Made by a program: the position numbers and the translations under genes. Source: Nonomuraea sp. NBC_00507 (GTDB taxonomy: Bacteria; Actinomycetota; Actinomycetes; Streptosporangiales; Streptosporangiaceae). From it: a DNA stretch of 64,000 bases. The DNA lies in the NCBI RefSeq assembly GCF_036013525.1, contig NZ_CP107853.1:1054001-1118000 (forward strand). Reading direction: 5' to 3'. Each line of letters opens with the position of its first letter. Position 1 is the first letter of the stretch. The notes under the pieces were generated by a model. The model ran no database searches. It was not told where the DNA came from and saw only the letters and a list, made by a program, of their open reading frames with translations. Positions 51,088 through 58,790 of the stretch are shown one piece after another.

Positions 51088-52116
51088 TCACCGGGCTGGG
51101 TTGCTCAGCGCCTCCAACTCGCCCTGGTACAGCAGCCGGTTGACGAACAGCACGTCTGTCTTGTCGTTCAGCGTCAGGACGGTCCTCGGCACCGTGCGAC
51201 CGTCGGCGACGACCCGGTCGTGGGTGATCTCCGCTGCGTAGTCGCCGTACACCCCACCGTTGTGCGTGTTCGCCGTCCGGGTGAGCCGAGTCTTCAGCGA
51301 CTGTTCCACCTCAGTGGCGGCGGACGCGGAGGGCAGTACGCAGATGACGTTGACCGGCCGGTCACCCAGGCCGGCCGGGCGGCGCAGCCCCACGCCGTAC
51401 AGCGTGACGGAGCCCGGCACCGACGGGGCCATGATCGTGGCGGCGGCGACATCGCCGAGGCAGGCGGCCATCGCGGCGTGATCCGGGCTGTCGGCCAGAG
51501 AGGGTCCGCTTCCCATGACGGCCGCCAGCGGCCCGGTGGCGGTGGCCGTCGCCACCGTGGTGTCGGTGACTACGACCTTGTTGAGCTGGTTGGTCACCCC
51601 GGGGACGATCATGCGAGAGGGGTCTATCTCGGCATCGGGAGCGAAGGAGAACCCGTCGTGGCCGCCCAAGCGGCCGGGCTTGCCGCCGAGGGCGGCCAGC
51701 TTCGCCCGTACGGCGCCTGGGTCGACACCGCCGTCGAACCGGAATGCCTGCTGCGGCGGCACGCCGATCGCGATCGCCCGCGCACCCGCCTCGGGCGTCA
51801 TGCCCGTGGTCTTCGGCAGCGCCGCCGCGGCATGGGCCAAGCTCCCGAGACCGGAACCGGCCGCGGGCAGCCATCGGCGCCTATCGCCGGAGCCGCCGAA
51901 GCCGCGCCACCAGGCCGGTTCGCCGTATTCGAGGTACGCGGCGGCGGGCCCCTCGCCAGAGACGTCGGCCAGCGCGCCCAGCAGCCTGTTTCTGGTGGTA
52001 TCGGACGTTCTTGAGGCACTCGGTGACGGCGCGCCCTGGGGGCGTTCGTCGGCGGCCTCTCGCGCACACCCCGTCAGGACCAGCAGCGCCGCCAGCGCCA
52101 CGCCCACTCTTCGCAT
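51088..52116 (-). CDS. Predicted lipoprotein, unknown function
   Basis: 342 residues. The signal RRVGVALAALLVLTGC ends in the lipobox VLTG/C. The mature part is Ser/Pro-rich at first, then a mixed alpha/beta domain (AAAYLEYGEPAWWRGFG, AFRFDGGVDPGAVRAKLAAL, LYGVGLRRPAGLGDRPVNVI) that resembles actinomycete lipoproteins of unknown role, with two cysteines. It lies 70 bp downstream of the kinase gene on the same strand, so it may be co-expressed and belong to the envelope-signalling group. A GTG two codons upstream is an alternative start. No enzymatic motif is seen. Confidence 0.75.
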   Translation of the reverse strand: MRRVGVALAALLVLTGCAREAADERPQGAPSPSASRTSDTTRNRLLGALADVSGEGPAAAYLEYGEPAWWRGFGGSGDRRRWLPAAGSGLGSLAHAAAALPKTTGMTPEAGARAIAIGVPPQQAFRFDGGVDPGAVRAKLAALGGKPGRLGGHDGFSFAPDAEIDPSRMIVPGVTNQLNKVVVTDTTVATATATGPLAAVMGSGPSLADSPDHAAMAACLGDVAAATIMAPSVPGSVTLYGVGLRRPAGLGDRPVNVICVLPSASAATEVEQSLKTRLTRTANTHNGGVYGDYAAEITHDRVVADGRTVPRTVLTLNDKTDVLFVNRLLYQGELEALSNPAR

Positions 52117-52186
52117 GGGCACGAGGCTAGGCGGCCGTGCTTGTATCTCACTGGCGGGCGGCTGCAGTACTTCAACGGCGTCACGC

Positions 52187-53656
52187 TCAGGCCGGCTGGT
52201 AGTCGCGCATGTAGCGAGAGACCTTGTCGGTGTATGCGCGCCACCGCTCGGGGATGCCGCCCGCCCGCTTCAGCGGGTCGACGCCGCTGCGGTAGAGGGC
52301 GGCGAGCTTCAGCGCGGGGTCGCCGGGCAGATCCTGGACCCGAGGGCCCAGGGTGCACATGAACCGCCCCATGGACACGATCGACGGCTCGGGGCTGAGC
52401 GGCGGCGTGGGCTTCGGACTCTGCAGGCCGCCCGGCTGCCAGTGCCACAGCACCTCGGGTGTCCACCTGGCGATGCCGTACTCGTTGTTCTCAGGATCGG
52501 ACAGGCCAGGATCGTAGCCCGACTCCGCCTTGAGCATCGCGGCGATCAGGGCGGGGCTCAGGCCGGGCAGCTCGCAGTACGTGCCCGCCTGGACGATCGG
52601 CCCGCGATACTGGCGGGGGATGTCGGAGTCGTCGCGCAGCCAGGTGCTGGTATCGGCGTTCGCGGGCGGCGGGCTCGTCGTCGCATCGGTACCGCCGGGC
52701 GAATCGGGGGTCTGGGCACTGTTGACGACCACGGCGGTGACGGCCGCTGCTGCAACGACGGCTGCCGCCGTGCCACCGACGATCGCGATCCGCCGCCCCG
52801 GCCTGCGCCCCTCGCGCGGCAGCTCGCTCTCGGACGGGGCCGCTCCGGACGGAGTCTCCGGCGGGGTGACGGTCGTCGACGACGACAGGGCCGCGGCATA
52901 GGCGGCGGCGTCGTTCCACCGCGCCTCCCTGTCGAGATCCAGGGCGCGCATCACCGCGGCGTCGATCACCTCCGGCACCTCGGGCCGCAGCGCACTCGGT
53001 GGCACCCGCTGCTCCGGCTTGGCGGGCACCTGGCCGGTGAGCATGTGATACGTCAGCGCCCCCAGGCCGTGCACGTCGGCGCGCGCGTCCGGCGCCCCGT
53101 CGAAGTAGAGCTGCTCGGGTGCCTGATAGCCGGGCGAGCCCGCGGGCAGCGTCAGCCCGCTCAGGTGGTCGGTCGACCTGGCGATGCCGAGGTCGGCCAC
53201 CATCACCCGCTCACCGCCCTCCGGCCGCGAGCAGAACAGCACGTTCGACGGTTTCAGGTCGCGGTGCACGACCCCAATGCTGTGCAGCACGGCCACGCCC
53301 TGGCAGATGTCGTGCACCAGGTCGAGCGTCTCCTCGATGGCGAACAGCCGGCCGGCCAAGCGCTCCTCAAGGGTGCCGCGGTCGGCGTACGTCATCACGA
53401 AGTACGGCCTGCCGTCGTCGAGCTCGCCGATGTCGAAGACCTGCACGAGCAGGTGGGAGTCGGCCCTGCGCAGCAGGCGCGCCTCCTGGAGGAAGCGCTC
53501 GCGCACGTCGGCCTGCCGGGCCCAGTTCTCTGCGAGGATCTTGACCGCCACCGGCGAGCGCAACTCGTCGTCGTGGGCCAGATGGACGGTGGCGAAACCC
53601 CCGACGCCGATGAGCTGCTCGATCCGGTAACGACCTGCATGGGAAGGAGCCGTCAT
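52187..53656 (-). CDS. Transmembrane Ser/Thr kinase with outside lytic-transglycosylase-like domain
   Basis: 489 residues. The kinase domain (1-265) has the glycine loop IGVGGFATVHLAH, VAVKIL, HRDLKPSNVLF, a DLG (not DFG) metal motif in VMVADLGIARS, and GYQAPEQLYF. One membrane helix follows (IAIVGGTAAAVVAAAAVTAV). The outside part (about 355-489) contains GLSPALIAAMLKAESGYDP, then SDPENNEYGIARWTPEVLW, a lysozyme-like SLT pattern with the expected glutamate in KAESG. In typical PknB the outside part is PASTA repeats. It may sense or cut peptidoglycan and signal inwards. The gene is followed by a lipoprotein gene and divergent from a secreted SH3-like gene. Confidence 0.85.
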   Translation of the reverse strand: MTAPSHAGRYRIEQLIGVGGFATVHLAHDDELRSPVAVKILAENWARQADVRERFLQEARLLRRADSHLLVQVFDIGELDDGRPYFVMTYADRGTLEERLAGRLFAIEETLDLVHDICQGVAVLHSIGVVHRDLKPSNVLFCSRPEGGERVMVADLGIARSTDHLSGLTLPAGSPGYQAPEQLYFDGAPDARADVHGLGALTYHMLTGQVPAKPEQRVPPSALRPEVPEVIDAAVMRALDLDREARWNDAAAYAAALSSSTTVTPPETPSGAAPSESELPREGRRPGRRIAIVGGTAAAVVAAAAVTAVVVNSAQTPDSPGGTDATTSPPPANADTSTWLRDDSDIPRQYRGPIVQAGTYCELPGLSPALIAAMLKAESGYDPGLSDPENNEYGIARWTPEVLWHWQPGGLQSPKPTPPLSPEPSIVSMGRFMCTLGPRVQDLPGDPALKLAALYRSGVDPLKRAGGIPERWRAYTDKVSRYMRDYQPA

Positions 53657-53777
53657 TCAGCTCATCATGGCCGATGGTCAGGGCTTCGTCCACGTGCCCT
53701 GGCAGCTACCAGGTTACGGAATCCGCTCTCCGCCCGCAGGATCGACGCAGCGACACCGAAACGGGGAGGGAATCATC

Positions 53778-54203
53778 ATGAGCATTCGACAGGCCGCGAT
53801 CGCCATGTCGTTCGCGCTGGCGACCCTGGCCGCGGCCGCTCCGGCCGCGCACGCAGCCGCCGCGGGAGACGCACAGCCGTGCGGCAAGCGGTACCAGCAC
53901 AACGGCCTTACGGTCCAGAACTGCCCCGACTGGTCACCGGGCGGGAGCATCCCGGTCTACGCGTCACCCGCGAAGGGCAGGATCGTCGGCTACATCAACC
54001 CGGCCGGGAACGACTGGTACCTGTGCCAGAAGACCGGCGCCGGTTACAAGTTGGGCGGCTACCGCAACTACTGGTGGGCCTCCACCATGGCCGACAACAA
54101 CCAGTGGGGATACGTCAGCGAGGTCTACTTCCGCGGCGGCGGCAACAACGAGCCCGACGCCGGCCTGCGCACGTGCCGGGTCGGCAAGCCACTGCCCGAA
54201 TGA
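53778..54203 (+). CDS. Secreted SH3-like small protein
   Basis: 141 residues. A signal peptide (IRQAAIAMSFALATLAAAAP, cut after AAHA) leads to a mature part with QNCPDWSPGGSIPVYASPA then YLCQKTGAGYKLGGYRNYWW, like bacterial SH3 modules found in cell-wall or secreted proteins, with four cysteines that can pair. The ATG at 53778 follows GGGGAGGG. It is divergent from the kinase gene, 121 bp away, and precedes the FHA gene by 39 bp on the same strand. It may bind peptidoglycan. The family assignment is tentative. Confidence 0.7.
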   Translation: MSIRQAAIAMSFALATLAAAAPAAHAAAAGDAQPCGKRYQHNGLTVQNCPDWSPGGSIPVYASPAKGRIVGYINPAGNDWYLCQKTGAGYKLGGYRNYWWASTMADNNQWGYVSEVYFRGGGNNEPDAGLRTCRVGKPLPE

Positions 54204-54242
54204 CCTGGACGCCTTCACCGGCATGCGAGTAGGGTCCCGCCG

Positions 54243-54971
54243 ATGCACAGCACGATCTTGATCCAGATGGCGGCGACGCCGACCGGCGACCGGCCGTACT
54301 CACTGGAGCTCGCGCCTGGAGAGCAAGCGTTCTTCGGGCGCGGGACTCCCGGCTCCCCTGTGGACATCATGCTGGACGACCCCGCGGTCTCCCGCCGGGC
54401 CGGCAAGATCGTCGCAGTGGGCGACTACTGGCTGCTCTCCAACCTCAGCACGTCGAAGACGTACGTTGTGGAGAACCCCGAGGGCGGCGGGGAGTTCGTG
54501 AAGGTGCCGCCGGGCCGGGTGGGCGCGCCGATCCCGTTCGAGTTCTCCCGGGTGTGCCTGCCCGCGGTCGACGGCACGGTCTCGTTCCTGGTGTTCGCGC
54601 CGCAGCACGTGCATGTGCCGTCACCCGACGCGGACGGCGGGGCGGCCACGCAGGTCGCCTACCCCCTTGACCAGAACGCCAAGTATTTCCGCATCCTGGT
54701 GGCACTTTGTGAGCCACGCCTGCGCGACCCGTCGACCTCCCGCATACCGACGATCCCCGAGATCATCGAAAGGCTCCCCGACCTGGGGCTGAGCCGGACC
54801 GCCATCGCCTTCCACATCGGCTACCTGGCGGAGAACAAGCTCCATGTCAAAGGCCCGCAGGGCAGCGAGGGCAAGGCCGACTGGCAGCGCCACGCGCTGG
54901 TCTCCCTCGCCCTGAAGTTCAACCTGGTGACCAGCGACCACCTGGCGCTGCTACCGACACCCGGACCCTGA
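54243..54971 (+). CDS. FHA-like domain fused to a winged helix-like C-terminus
   Basis: 242 residues. The first 120 follow the FHA pattern: a glycine-arginine loop (AFFGRGTPGSPVDIMLDDP), SRRAGKIVAVGDYWLLSNLS in place of the usual SxxH, and a late beta-rich region. FHA domains bind phosphothreonine peptides and commonly serve Ser/Thr kinases such as the one next door. The C-terminal 100 residues (YFRILVALCEPRLRDPSTSR, GLSRTAIAFHIGYLAENKL) look like a winged-helix fold, so phospho-dependent transcription control is possible. The start is the ATG at 54243. The key SxxH His is absent. Confidence 0.72.
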   Translation: MHSTILIQMAATPTGDRPYSLELAPGEQAFFGRGTPGSPVDIMLDDPAVSRRAGKIVAVGDYWLLSNLSTSKTYVVENPEGGGEFVKVPPGRVGAPIPFEFSRVCLPAVDGTVSFLVFAPQHVHVPSPDADGGAATQVAYPLDQNAKYFRILVALCEPRLRDPSTSRIPTIPEIIERLPDLGLSRTAIAFHIGYLAENKLHVKGPQGSEGKADWQRHALVSLALKFNLVTSDHLALLPTPGP

Positions 54972-55091
54972 CGTAAGTGGTCGGCGCGCATCCCACGCGT
55001 GGCCGTACGCGCGAGATTCGGCCCTTCCCATGGCACGGTAAAAGCCCCGCACCTTAGGCTGAAGTTGCGACGCTTCAGGAGGTGCAGGGCT

Positions 55092-55658
55092 TTGAGCAAC
55101 GGTACCAATGAACCGGCAGCCCCGGTACTCACCGTGGGACAGCGCATCAAGATGTACCGCATGCGGCGCGGGATGAGCCAAGAAGTCCTCGCCGGCCTCG
55201 TCGGCAAAAGCGTGTCCTGGTTGAAACAGGTAGAAGCGGGCCGTCTGCAGTCACAGCCGAAACTGTCAATCCTGCTCATGCTCGCCGAGGCCCTGCATGT
55301 ACGCGACCTTTCCGAGCTAACCGGCCAGCAGACCATGCCTGTGCGCATGTTCGCCGGCCCAGGCCATCCCGCGTTGGCCGACGTGCGGGCCGCCATCAAT
55401 GCCACGCCGCTGCTGATTCCCCAGGGCACTGTCCAGCCGTTGAACGTTCTACGTGCCCGCCTGGACGCGGCCTGGCACACGAGACACACATCGCCCGACC
55501 ACAGGACCGCATGTGCTGGAGTCGCGGCTGGCCGAGCGAGGCGCACACTCACGGTTCGAGCATGTCGGCTCCAGCGCTCCGGAGGCATACCTGTACGACG
55601 AGCTGACCTCCGTGCTGATCGACGATGGCTTCCCCATCTTCCGAGTCGACACGGGTGA
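55092..55658 (+). pseudogene. Broken XRE-family regulator (N-terminal part)
   Basis: From the TTG at 55092 (GGAGG 9 nt upstream) the first 120 codons read as an XRE regulator: TVGQRIKMYRMRRGMSQEVL then AGLVGKSVSWLKQVEAGRLQ, and LNVLRARLDAAWHTRHTSPDHRT, the start of a C-terminal sensor domain of about 280 residues in related proteins. After DHRT the frame becomes Arg-rich non-protein text. The downstream text in another frame belongs to a different gene, so a deletion joined the two. The DNA-binding part may still be made. Confidence 0.6.
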
Positions 55659-55734
55659 GTTTTCACCACAAGCCGCCGTTCAAGCCATCACCTGCCCCGC
55701 CAGTGCACTACTGTCACGCCCACCAGGGAGGTAG
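55504..55734 (+). pseudogene. C-terminal fragment of another protein (possible nucleotide kinase)
   Basis: In a different frame from the XRE part, residues VLESRLAERGAHSRFEHVGS then SAPEAYLYDELTSVLIDDGF and PIFRVDTGEFSPQAAVQAI look like the C-terminus of a P-loop nucleotide or nucleoside kinase-type protein, without its N-terminal Walker A part. The stop is at 55734, 21 bp before the Nudix gene. I see it as the surviving end of a gene whose start was deleted. The kinase identification is weak. Confidence 0.4.
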
Positions 55735-55755
55735 CCGATAGCTGGGAGCGCAGCC

Positions 55756-56211
55756 ATGAAACAGCGGTATCAGGTTACGGTTGACGTGCACGTGATCCTC
55801 GAACGTGCCGATCAGGTCCTCCTGTGCCTGCGGGAGGGCACCGGATACCGCGACGGCTGGTACTGCCTACCCTCCGGCCACCTCGAAGCAGGCGAGACCG
55901 TGTTCGATTGCGCAGTGCGGGAGGCTCAGGAAGAGGTCGGGGTCGCTATCGACCCACGCGATCTCCGGCCGGCCACCGTCGTTCACCACCTATCCCCGGA
56001 GGGGCACCCGCGGATCGGTGTCTTCTTCGCCGCCTCGCGCTGGTACGGCGAGCCGGTAAACGCCGAGCCGGCAAAGTGCGCCAGCCTGACATGGGCACCG
56101 CTCAAGGAACTACCGGACAACACAGTGCCGTACACCGCCGCTGGGATCGAGCTGTATCTCAGCGAGGTCGGCGTAGGCGTTCATGGCTGGCCCGAACTCG
56201 CCACCACCTGA
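55756..56211 (+). CDS. Nudix hydrolase
   Basis: 151 residues. The Nudix box is perfect: GHLEAGETVFDCAVREAQEEVGV matches Gx5Ex7REUxEExGU, so the enzyme should hydrolyse nucleoside diphosphate derivatives with Mg2+. VDVHVILERADQVLLCLRE opens the fold. The C-terminal half has TVPYTAAGIELYLSEVG. It follows the broken regulator and kinase-like fragment on the same strand; a similar regulator-kinase-Nudix grouping occurs in related actinomycetes, so it may be the last intact member of a damaged three-gene unit. The substrate is not known. Confidence 0.9.
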   Translation: MKQRYQVTVDVHVILERADQVLLCLREGTGYRDGWYCLPSGHLEAGETVFDCAVREAQEEVGVAIDPRDLRPATVVHHLSPEGHPRIGVFFAASRWYGEPVNAEPAKCASLTWAPLKELPDNTVPYTAAGIELYLSEVGVGVHGWPELATT

Positions 56212-56607
56212 AGGCAAGCCCTCGCCTCCACCAACAAGGGGGCGAGGGCTGGTGGTGAACCCCGCCGTGGCAGGGTCGCCGCTCGTGCAAGCGACGATGG
56301 ACATGAGCAGGCTGACCACCGCCGCGCCGGCGGCGATCGAGCCGACCGCGGGCCAGGCGATGTCGAGGATGCCGATGGTGCCGGTACCGGTGCCGATGGT
56401 GGCCAGTGCGGAGGCCGCCCGGCGCGCGGTCCTCGGTGGTACGGCCGCACCCCTGGGGGCACAGGTCGATGGCGCCCAGCACATCGTCCGGTACCTCCCC
56501 GTGTGCCATGCGCAGGGCCTGCTCTTCAACTCGGCCATCTCCTCGGGAGATTCGGCTTCCCAGGTGATGGCGAGTTCGTCACCGTCGACGGTGTAGGTCA
56601 CTCTCAT
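56110..56607 (-). CDS. Uncertain hypothetical protein, possibly frameshifted
   Basis: An open frame of 165 codons from an ATG at 56607. The opening (MRVTYTVDGDELAITWEAES then PEEMAELK) looks real and acidic; from about residue 29 the text becomes Pro/Arg/Cys-rich until a hydrophobic run (IGILDIAWPAVGSIAAGAAV). A shifted frame after residue 29 reads ALRMAHGEVPDDVLGAIDL, also protein-like, so a frameshift is likely. Its 3' end overlaps the Nudix gene for about 100 bp, and its ATG overlaps the end of another short minus-strand frame by 4 bp. I recognise no family. Confidence 0.3.
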   Translation of the reverse strand: MRVTYTVDGDELAITWEAESPEEMAELKSRPCAWHTGRYRTMCWAPSTCAPRGAAVPPRTARRAASALATIGTGTGTIGILDIAWPAVGSIAAGAAVVSLLMSIVACTSGDPATAGFTTSPRPLVGGGEGLPSGGGEFGPAMNAYADLAEIQLDPSGGVRHCVVR

Positions 56608-56677
56608 GTTGCTTCAGGGCGAGGGCCAGCGCCAGGTCCTCCGCAGCGTTCTGCCGCCGCCGGTGCCTTGCCGGTTT

Positions 56678-57346
56678 CTACCCGATGCGCGGTTCGCCGG
56701 AGGGACGAGAGGTGTCTGACTTCGGATGGGGTGACCGAGAAAAGCCATGCCTTGGAAATTCCGGACTGGCCTCTCGCCATAAAATGAACATCGTGATAGT
56801 GAGCAGAGTGATCATGAAGGCAAGGCAGTAGAGGATGAAGAGCGCCGTTCCTGGTGCTGCCACAGCGAAACTCACGGCGATGGCCAAAGCTGAGGTTACC
56901 GGGAATACCGACCGTATCGCCCAATAGGCGAGCCATCGCCGGGGTAGTGGGTGTTCTTGAACGAAATGCTCCCAGCCGAGGTTCTGCTGGCCTACACGAG
57001 CCTCGACGCCTGTCCGAAGGTATGTTGCGATCCGGGTGATCGCATGGGCTTTGTACAACCATACGAGGCCAAGGACGAGCGACAGGAGCGGGTAGATGAG
57101 GATGATGGCAGCGTTCCTGGCTTGTAGCCCCACGGGCAGGATGGCGCCGAAGGCCACAACGGTCAGCGTGATCATTTGAGCCTGAAGACTACAAAGTTGA
57201 ACTATTTCCGCTCGCAGGCTGGCGTACTGGGTGATTGCTAGTTGTGTGTGATCCCAGTTAGGAGACGTAATCCCTTCTGCGGCGGGGGCGGCGAGCTTGG
57301 CGCGACCGATACGGGGGAGAAGATGCATATCTCCATACCAACTCAT
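56678..57346 (-). CDS. Hypothetical membrane protein of accessory DNA
   Basis: 222 residues. A 45-residue cytosolic N-terminus (WDHTQLAITQYASLRAEIVQL) precedes four membrane segments (MITLTVVAFGAILPVGL, AAIILIYPLLSLVLGLVWLY, VFPVTSALAIAVSFAV, ALFILYCLAFMITLLTITMF). The layout Q-Y-x-S-L-R-x-E-I before the first helix is shared by unnamed proteins of mobile regions in actinomycetes, some resembling SLATT-type membrane partners of defence systems; this link is only a suggestion. GC content is lower than elsewhere. It lies just left of the attachment-site repeat. Confidence 0.65.
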   Translation of the reverse strand: MSWYGDMHLLPRIGRAKLAAPAAEGITSPNWDHTQLAITQYASLRAEIVQLCSLQAQMITLTVVAFGAILPVGLQARNAAIILIYPLLSLVLGLVWLYKAHAITRIATYLRTGVEARVGQQNLGWEHFVQEHPLPRRWLAYWAIRSVFPVTSALAIAVSFAVAAPGTALFILYCLAFMITLLTITMFILWREASPEFPRHGFSRSPHPKSDTSRPSGEPRIG

Positions 57347-57406
57347 GGACGCCCTTTCTGTGTGAGCGAGGAGGCTTTCCGCAGGCTTCCTGGACGTCCG
57401 GGGCGG

Positions 57407-57598
57407 TCAGGGTTTGCCCGGGCGCCTCCAAGTCGCCACGCCGTACGTGCGGCACCCCGCAACCTCGACCACGGGCAGTCGCGCCTCGTACAGGTAGTGC
57501 CGCAGGGTGGCGTATCGGATACCGAGCACCTCAGCCGCCTCAGGCCCGTCGAGCAGGTCGTCAGGGTGGCAGCCGGCAATGGTCCGGCATCGGGTCAA
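57407..57598 (-). CDS. Small HTH protein, excisionase-like
   Basis: 63 residues. The core DLLDGPEAAEVLGIRYATLRHYLYEARLP is a MerR/Xis-type helix-turn-helix, and VEVAGCRTYGVATWRR ends like an excisionase wing. The N-terminal part overlaps the left 132-bp repeat, which suggests that the gene start was altered when the repeat arrived. Excisionases bind near attachment sites and direct element excision, and it lies 50 bp left of the partial tRNA repeat on the outside of the element. It may belong to an older, mostly deleted element. No promoter is evident. Confidence 0.5.
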   Translation of the reverse strand: MTRCRTIAGCHPDDLLDGPEAAEVLGIRYATLRHYLYEARLPVVEVAGCRTYGVATWRRPGKP

Positions 57599-57704
57599 CC
57601 GGCAACGAAAGAGCCCTTCCCTGGATCACGGGGAAGGGCTCTGAGCTGCGGAGGATCGGGGATTTGAACCCCGGATGGTGTTGCCACCAAACCGCATTAG
57701 CAGT
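57573..57704. repeat. Left 132-bp copy of the attachment-region repeat (contains partial tRNA-Ser)
   Basis: The first 18 bp and last 59 bp are identical to 62625-62756, with a diverged middle of equal length. The last 59 bp (57646-57704) equal the 3' part of the tRNA-Ser gene up to the anticodon loop plus three flanking bases, the likely attachment core. A hairpin terminator GAGCCCTTCCC/GGGAAGGGCTC lies at 57611-57641. Confidence 0.9.
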
Positions 57705-57853
57705 CCCCTAAAGACCGTGATCATGCATTACCGAGCAAGGTTTTCTATTGCCGTATATGCAGCTCAGGTGTGTTGACCGCTGCCATTTGTCGCCATCGGT
57801 TACCGCGCATTGCCCAACATTGTGGTCCGGCATAGGTCCGGCACCGTATCGTC

Positions 57854-58072
57854 GTGGTCCACAACAAAAGAGCGGGCCCGCCCGGTGTGCCACCACCCGA
57901 CCAGGACACCGTCATCGCGCTCTACAACGTTCGCGACGAGCTCACCGTGGCCGAGGCCGAGCAGCTCGCGTATGCGTTGCTTGCCCAGGCCGCCGCCACC
58001 CGCTCGAGCACAGCCGCCTGCCGTTACGGGTCGCGGGCACTTCGCCGGTTCCCCATAGGCTCGGTCAAGTGA
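57854..58072 (+). CDS. Small hypothetical protein coupled to the HAD gene
   Basis: 72 residues from a GTG at 57854. The middle (DQDTVIALYNVRDELTVAEA, EQLAYALLAQAAA) is helical and protein-like, while both ends are Arg/Pro-rich. The stop TGA overlaps the ATG of the HAD gene (ATGA), which supports translation. No family is recognised. Region 57705-57853 holds no other gene and should contain the promoter. Confidence 0.4.
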   Translation: MVHNKRAGPPGVPPPDQDTVIALYNVRDELTVAEAEQLAYALLAQAAATRSSTAACRYGSRALRRFPIGSVK

Positions 58073-58704
58073 TGACCTTCGCCTTCGACGTCGGAGAGAC
58101 GATCCTCCGCGACGATCGTTACTGGGCCTCCTGGGCTGACTGGCTGGACGTGCCCCGCCATACGTTGTCCGCGCTCGTGGGCGCTGTCGTCGCCCAAGGC
58201 AGGGACAACGCCGACGCCCTCCGGCTGCTCCGTCCCGGCATCGACCTCGAAGCGGAGTACGCCGCGCGGGAAGCCGCCGGCCGTGGGGAGCGCATTGAAG
58301 AAGATGATCTATACCCCGATGTCCGGCCAGCTTTCACCGCTCTGCGTGCGGCCGGCTACCGAGTCCTGATCGCCGGGAATCAGACCAGGCGCGCCGCCGA
58401 ACTGCTGCGCGCGCTACATCTGCCGGTCGACGCGATCGCCACCTCGGGCGAGTGGGGCGTGGCCAAGCCGACACCGGAGTTCTTCACCCGGCTGATCCAC
58501 TTCGCTGGGACCGCACCCGACAAGATCGTCTACGTGGGCGACCACCCGGCCAATGACATCGCCCCGGCCCAAGCTGCTGGGCTCCGGACCGCTCACATCC
58601 GGCGCGGCCCGTGGGGGCACCTGTGGGCCGACCGGCCGGAAGCGGCCGCGGCGGACTGGCGGATAGACACGCTCACCGCGCTGGCCAGCCTGGCGGGAGC
58701 GTAG
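58072..58704 (+). CDS. HAD-superfamily hydrolase
   Basis: 210 residues. Motif I is MTFAFDVGETILRDDR (FDVGET in place of the usual DxDxT, with the nucleophile Asp present and the second Asp replaced by Gly), motif II is YRVLIAGNQTRR, motif III SGEWGVAKPTPEFF with the Lys, and motif IV IVYVGDHPANDIAPA. So nearly all of the HAD site is there except the acid-base Asp two residues after the nucleophile, and phosphatase activity is uncertain. The ATG overlaps the stop of the small gene before it. It is cargo of the integrated element. Confidence 0.82.
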   Translation: MTFAFDVGETILRDDRYWASWADWLDVPRHTLSALVGAVVAQGRDNADALRLLRPGIDLEAEYAAREAAGRGERIEEDDLYPDVRPAFTALRAAGYRVLIAGNQTRRAAELLRALHLPVDAIATSGEWGVAKPTPEFFTRLIHFAGTAPDKIVYVGDHPANDIAPAQAAGLRTAHIRRGPWGHLWADRPEAAAADWRIDTLTALASLAGA

Positions 58705-58790
58705 TGCCCGAAGCGGCTCTGCGCATTGCCTACGCAGAGCCGCCATCAGGTCGCTACAGTCCGAGATGAACGCCTCGCACTGGAGCTCCC

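Noticed and set aside
51515..54232. A 905-codon plus-strand frame across the kinase and lipoprotein genes.
   Set aside because: Low-complexity Arg/Gly/Ala text opposite two clear genes with motifs; no ribosome site or family similarity.
54999..55091. Upstream extension of the XRE regulator from 54999.
   Set aside because: The codons before the TTG at 55092 look non-coding, and GGAGG is placed for the TTG start.
57646..57704. A second tRNA gene.
   Set aside because: Only the 3' part from the anticodon loop is present; the 5' half and D arm are missing.
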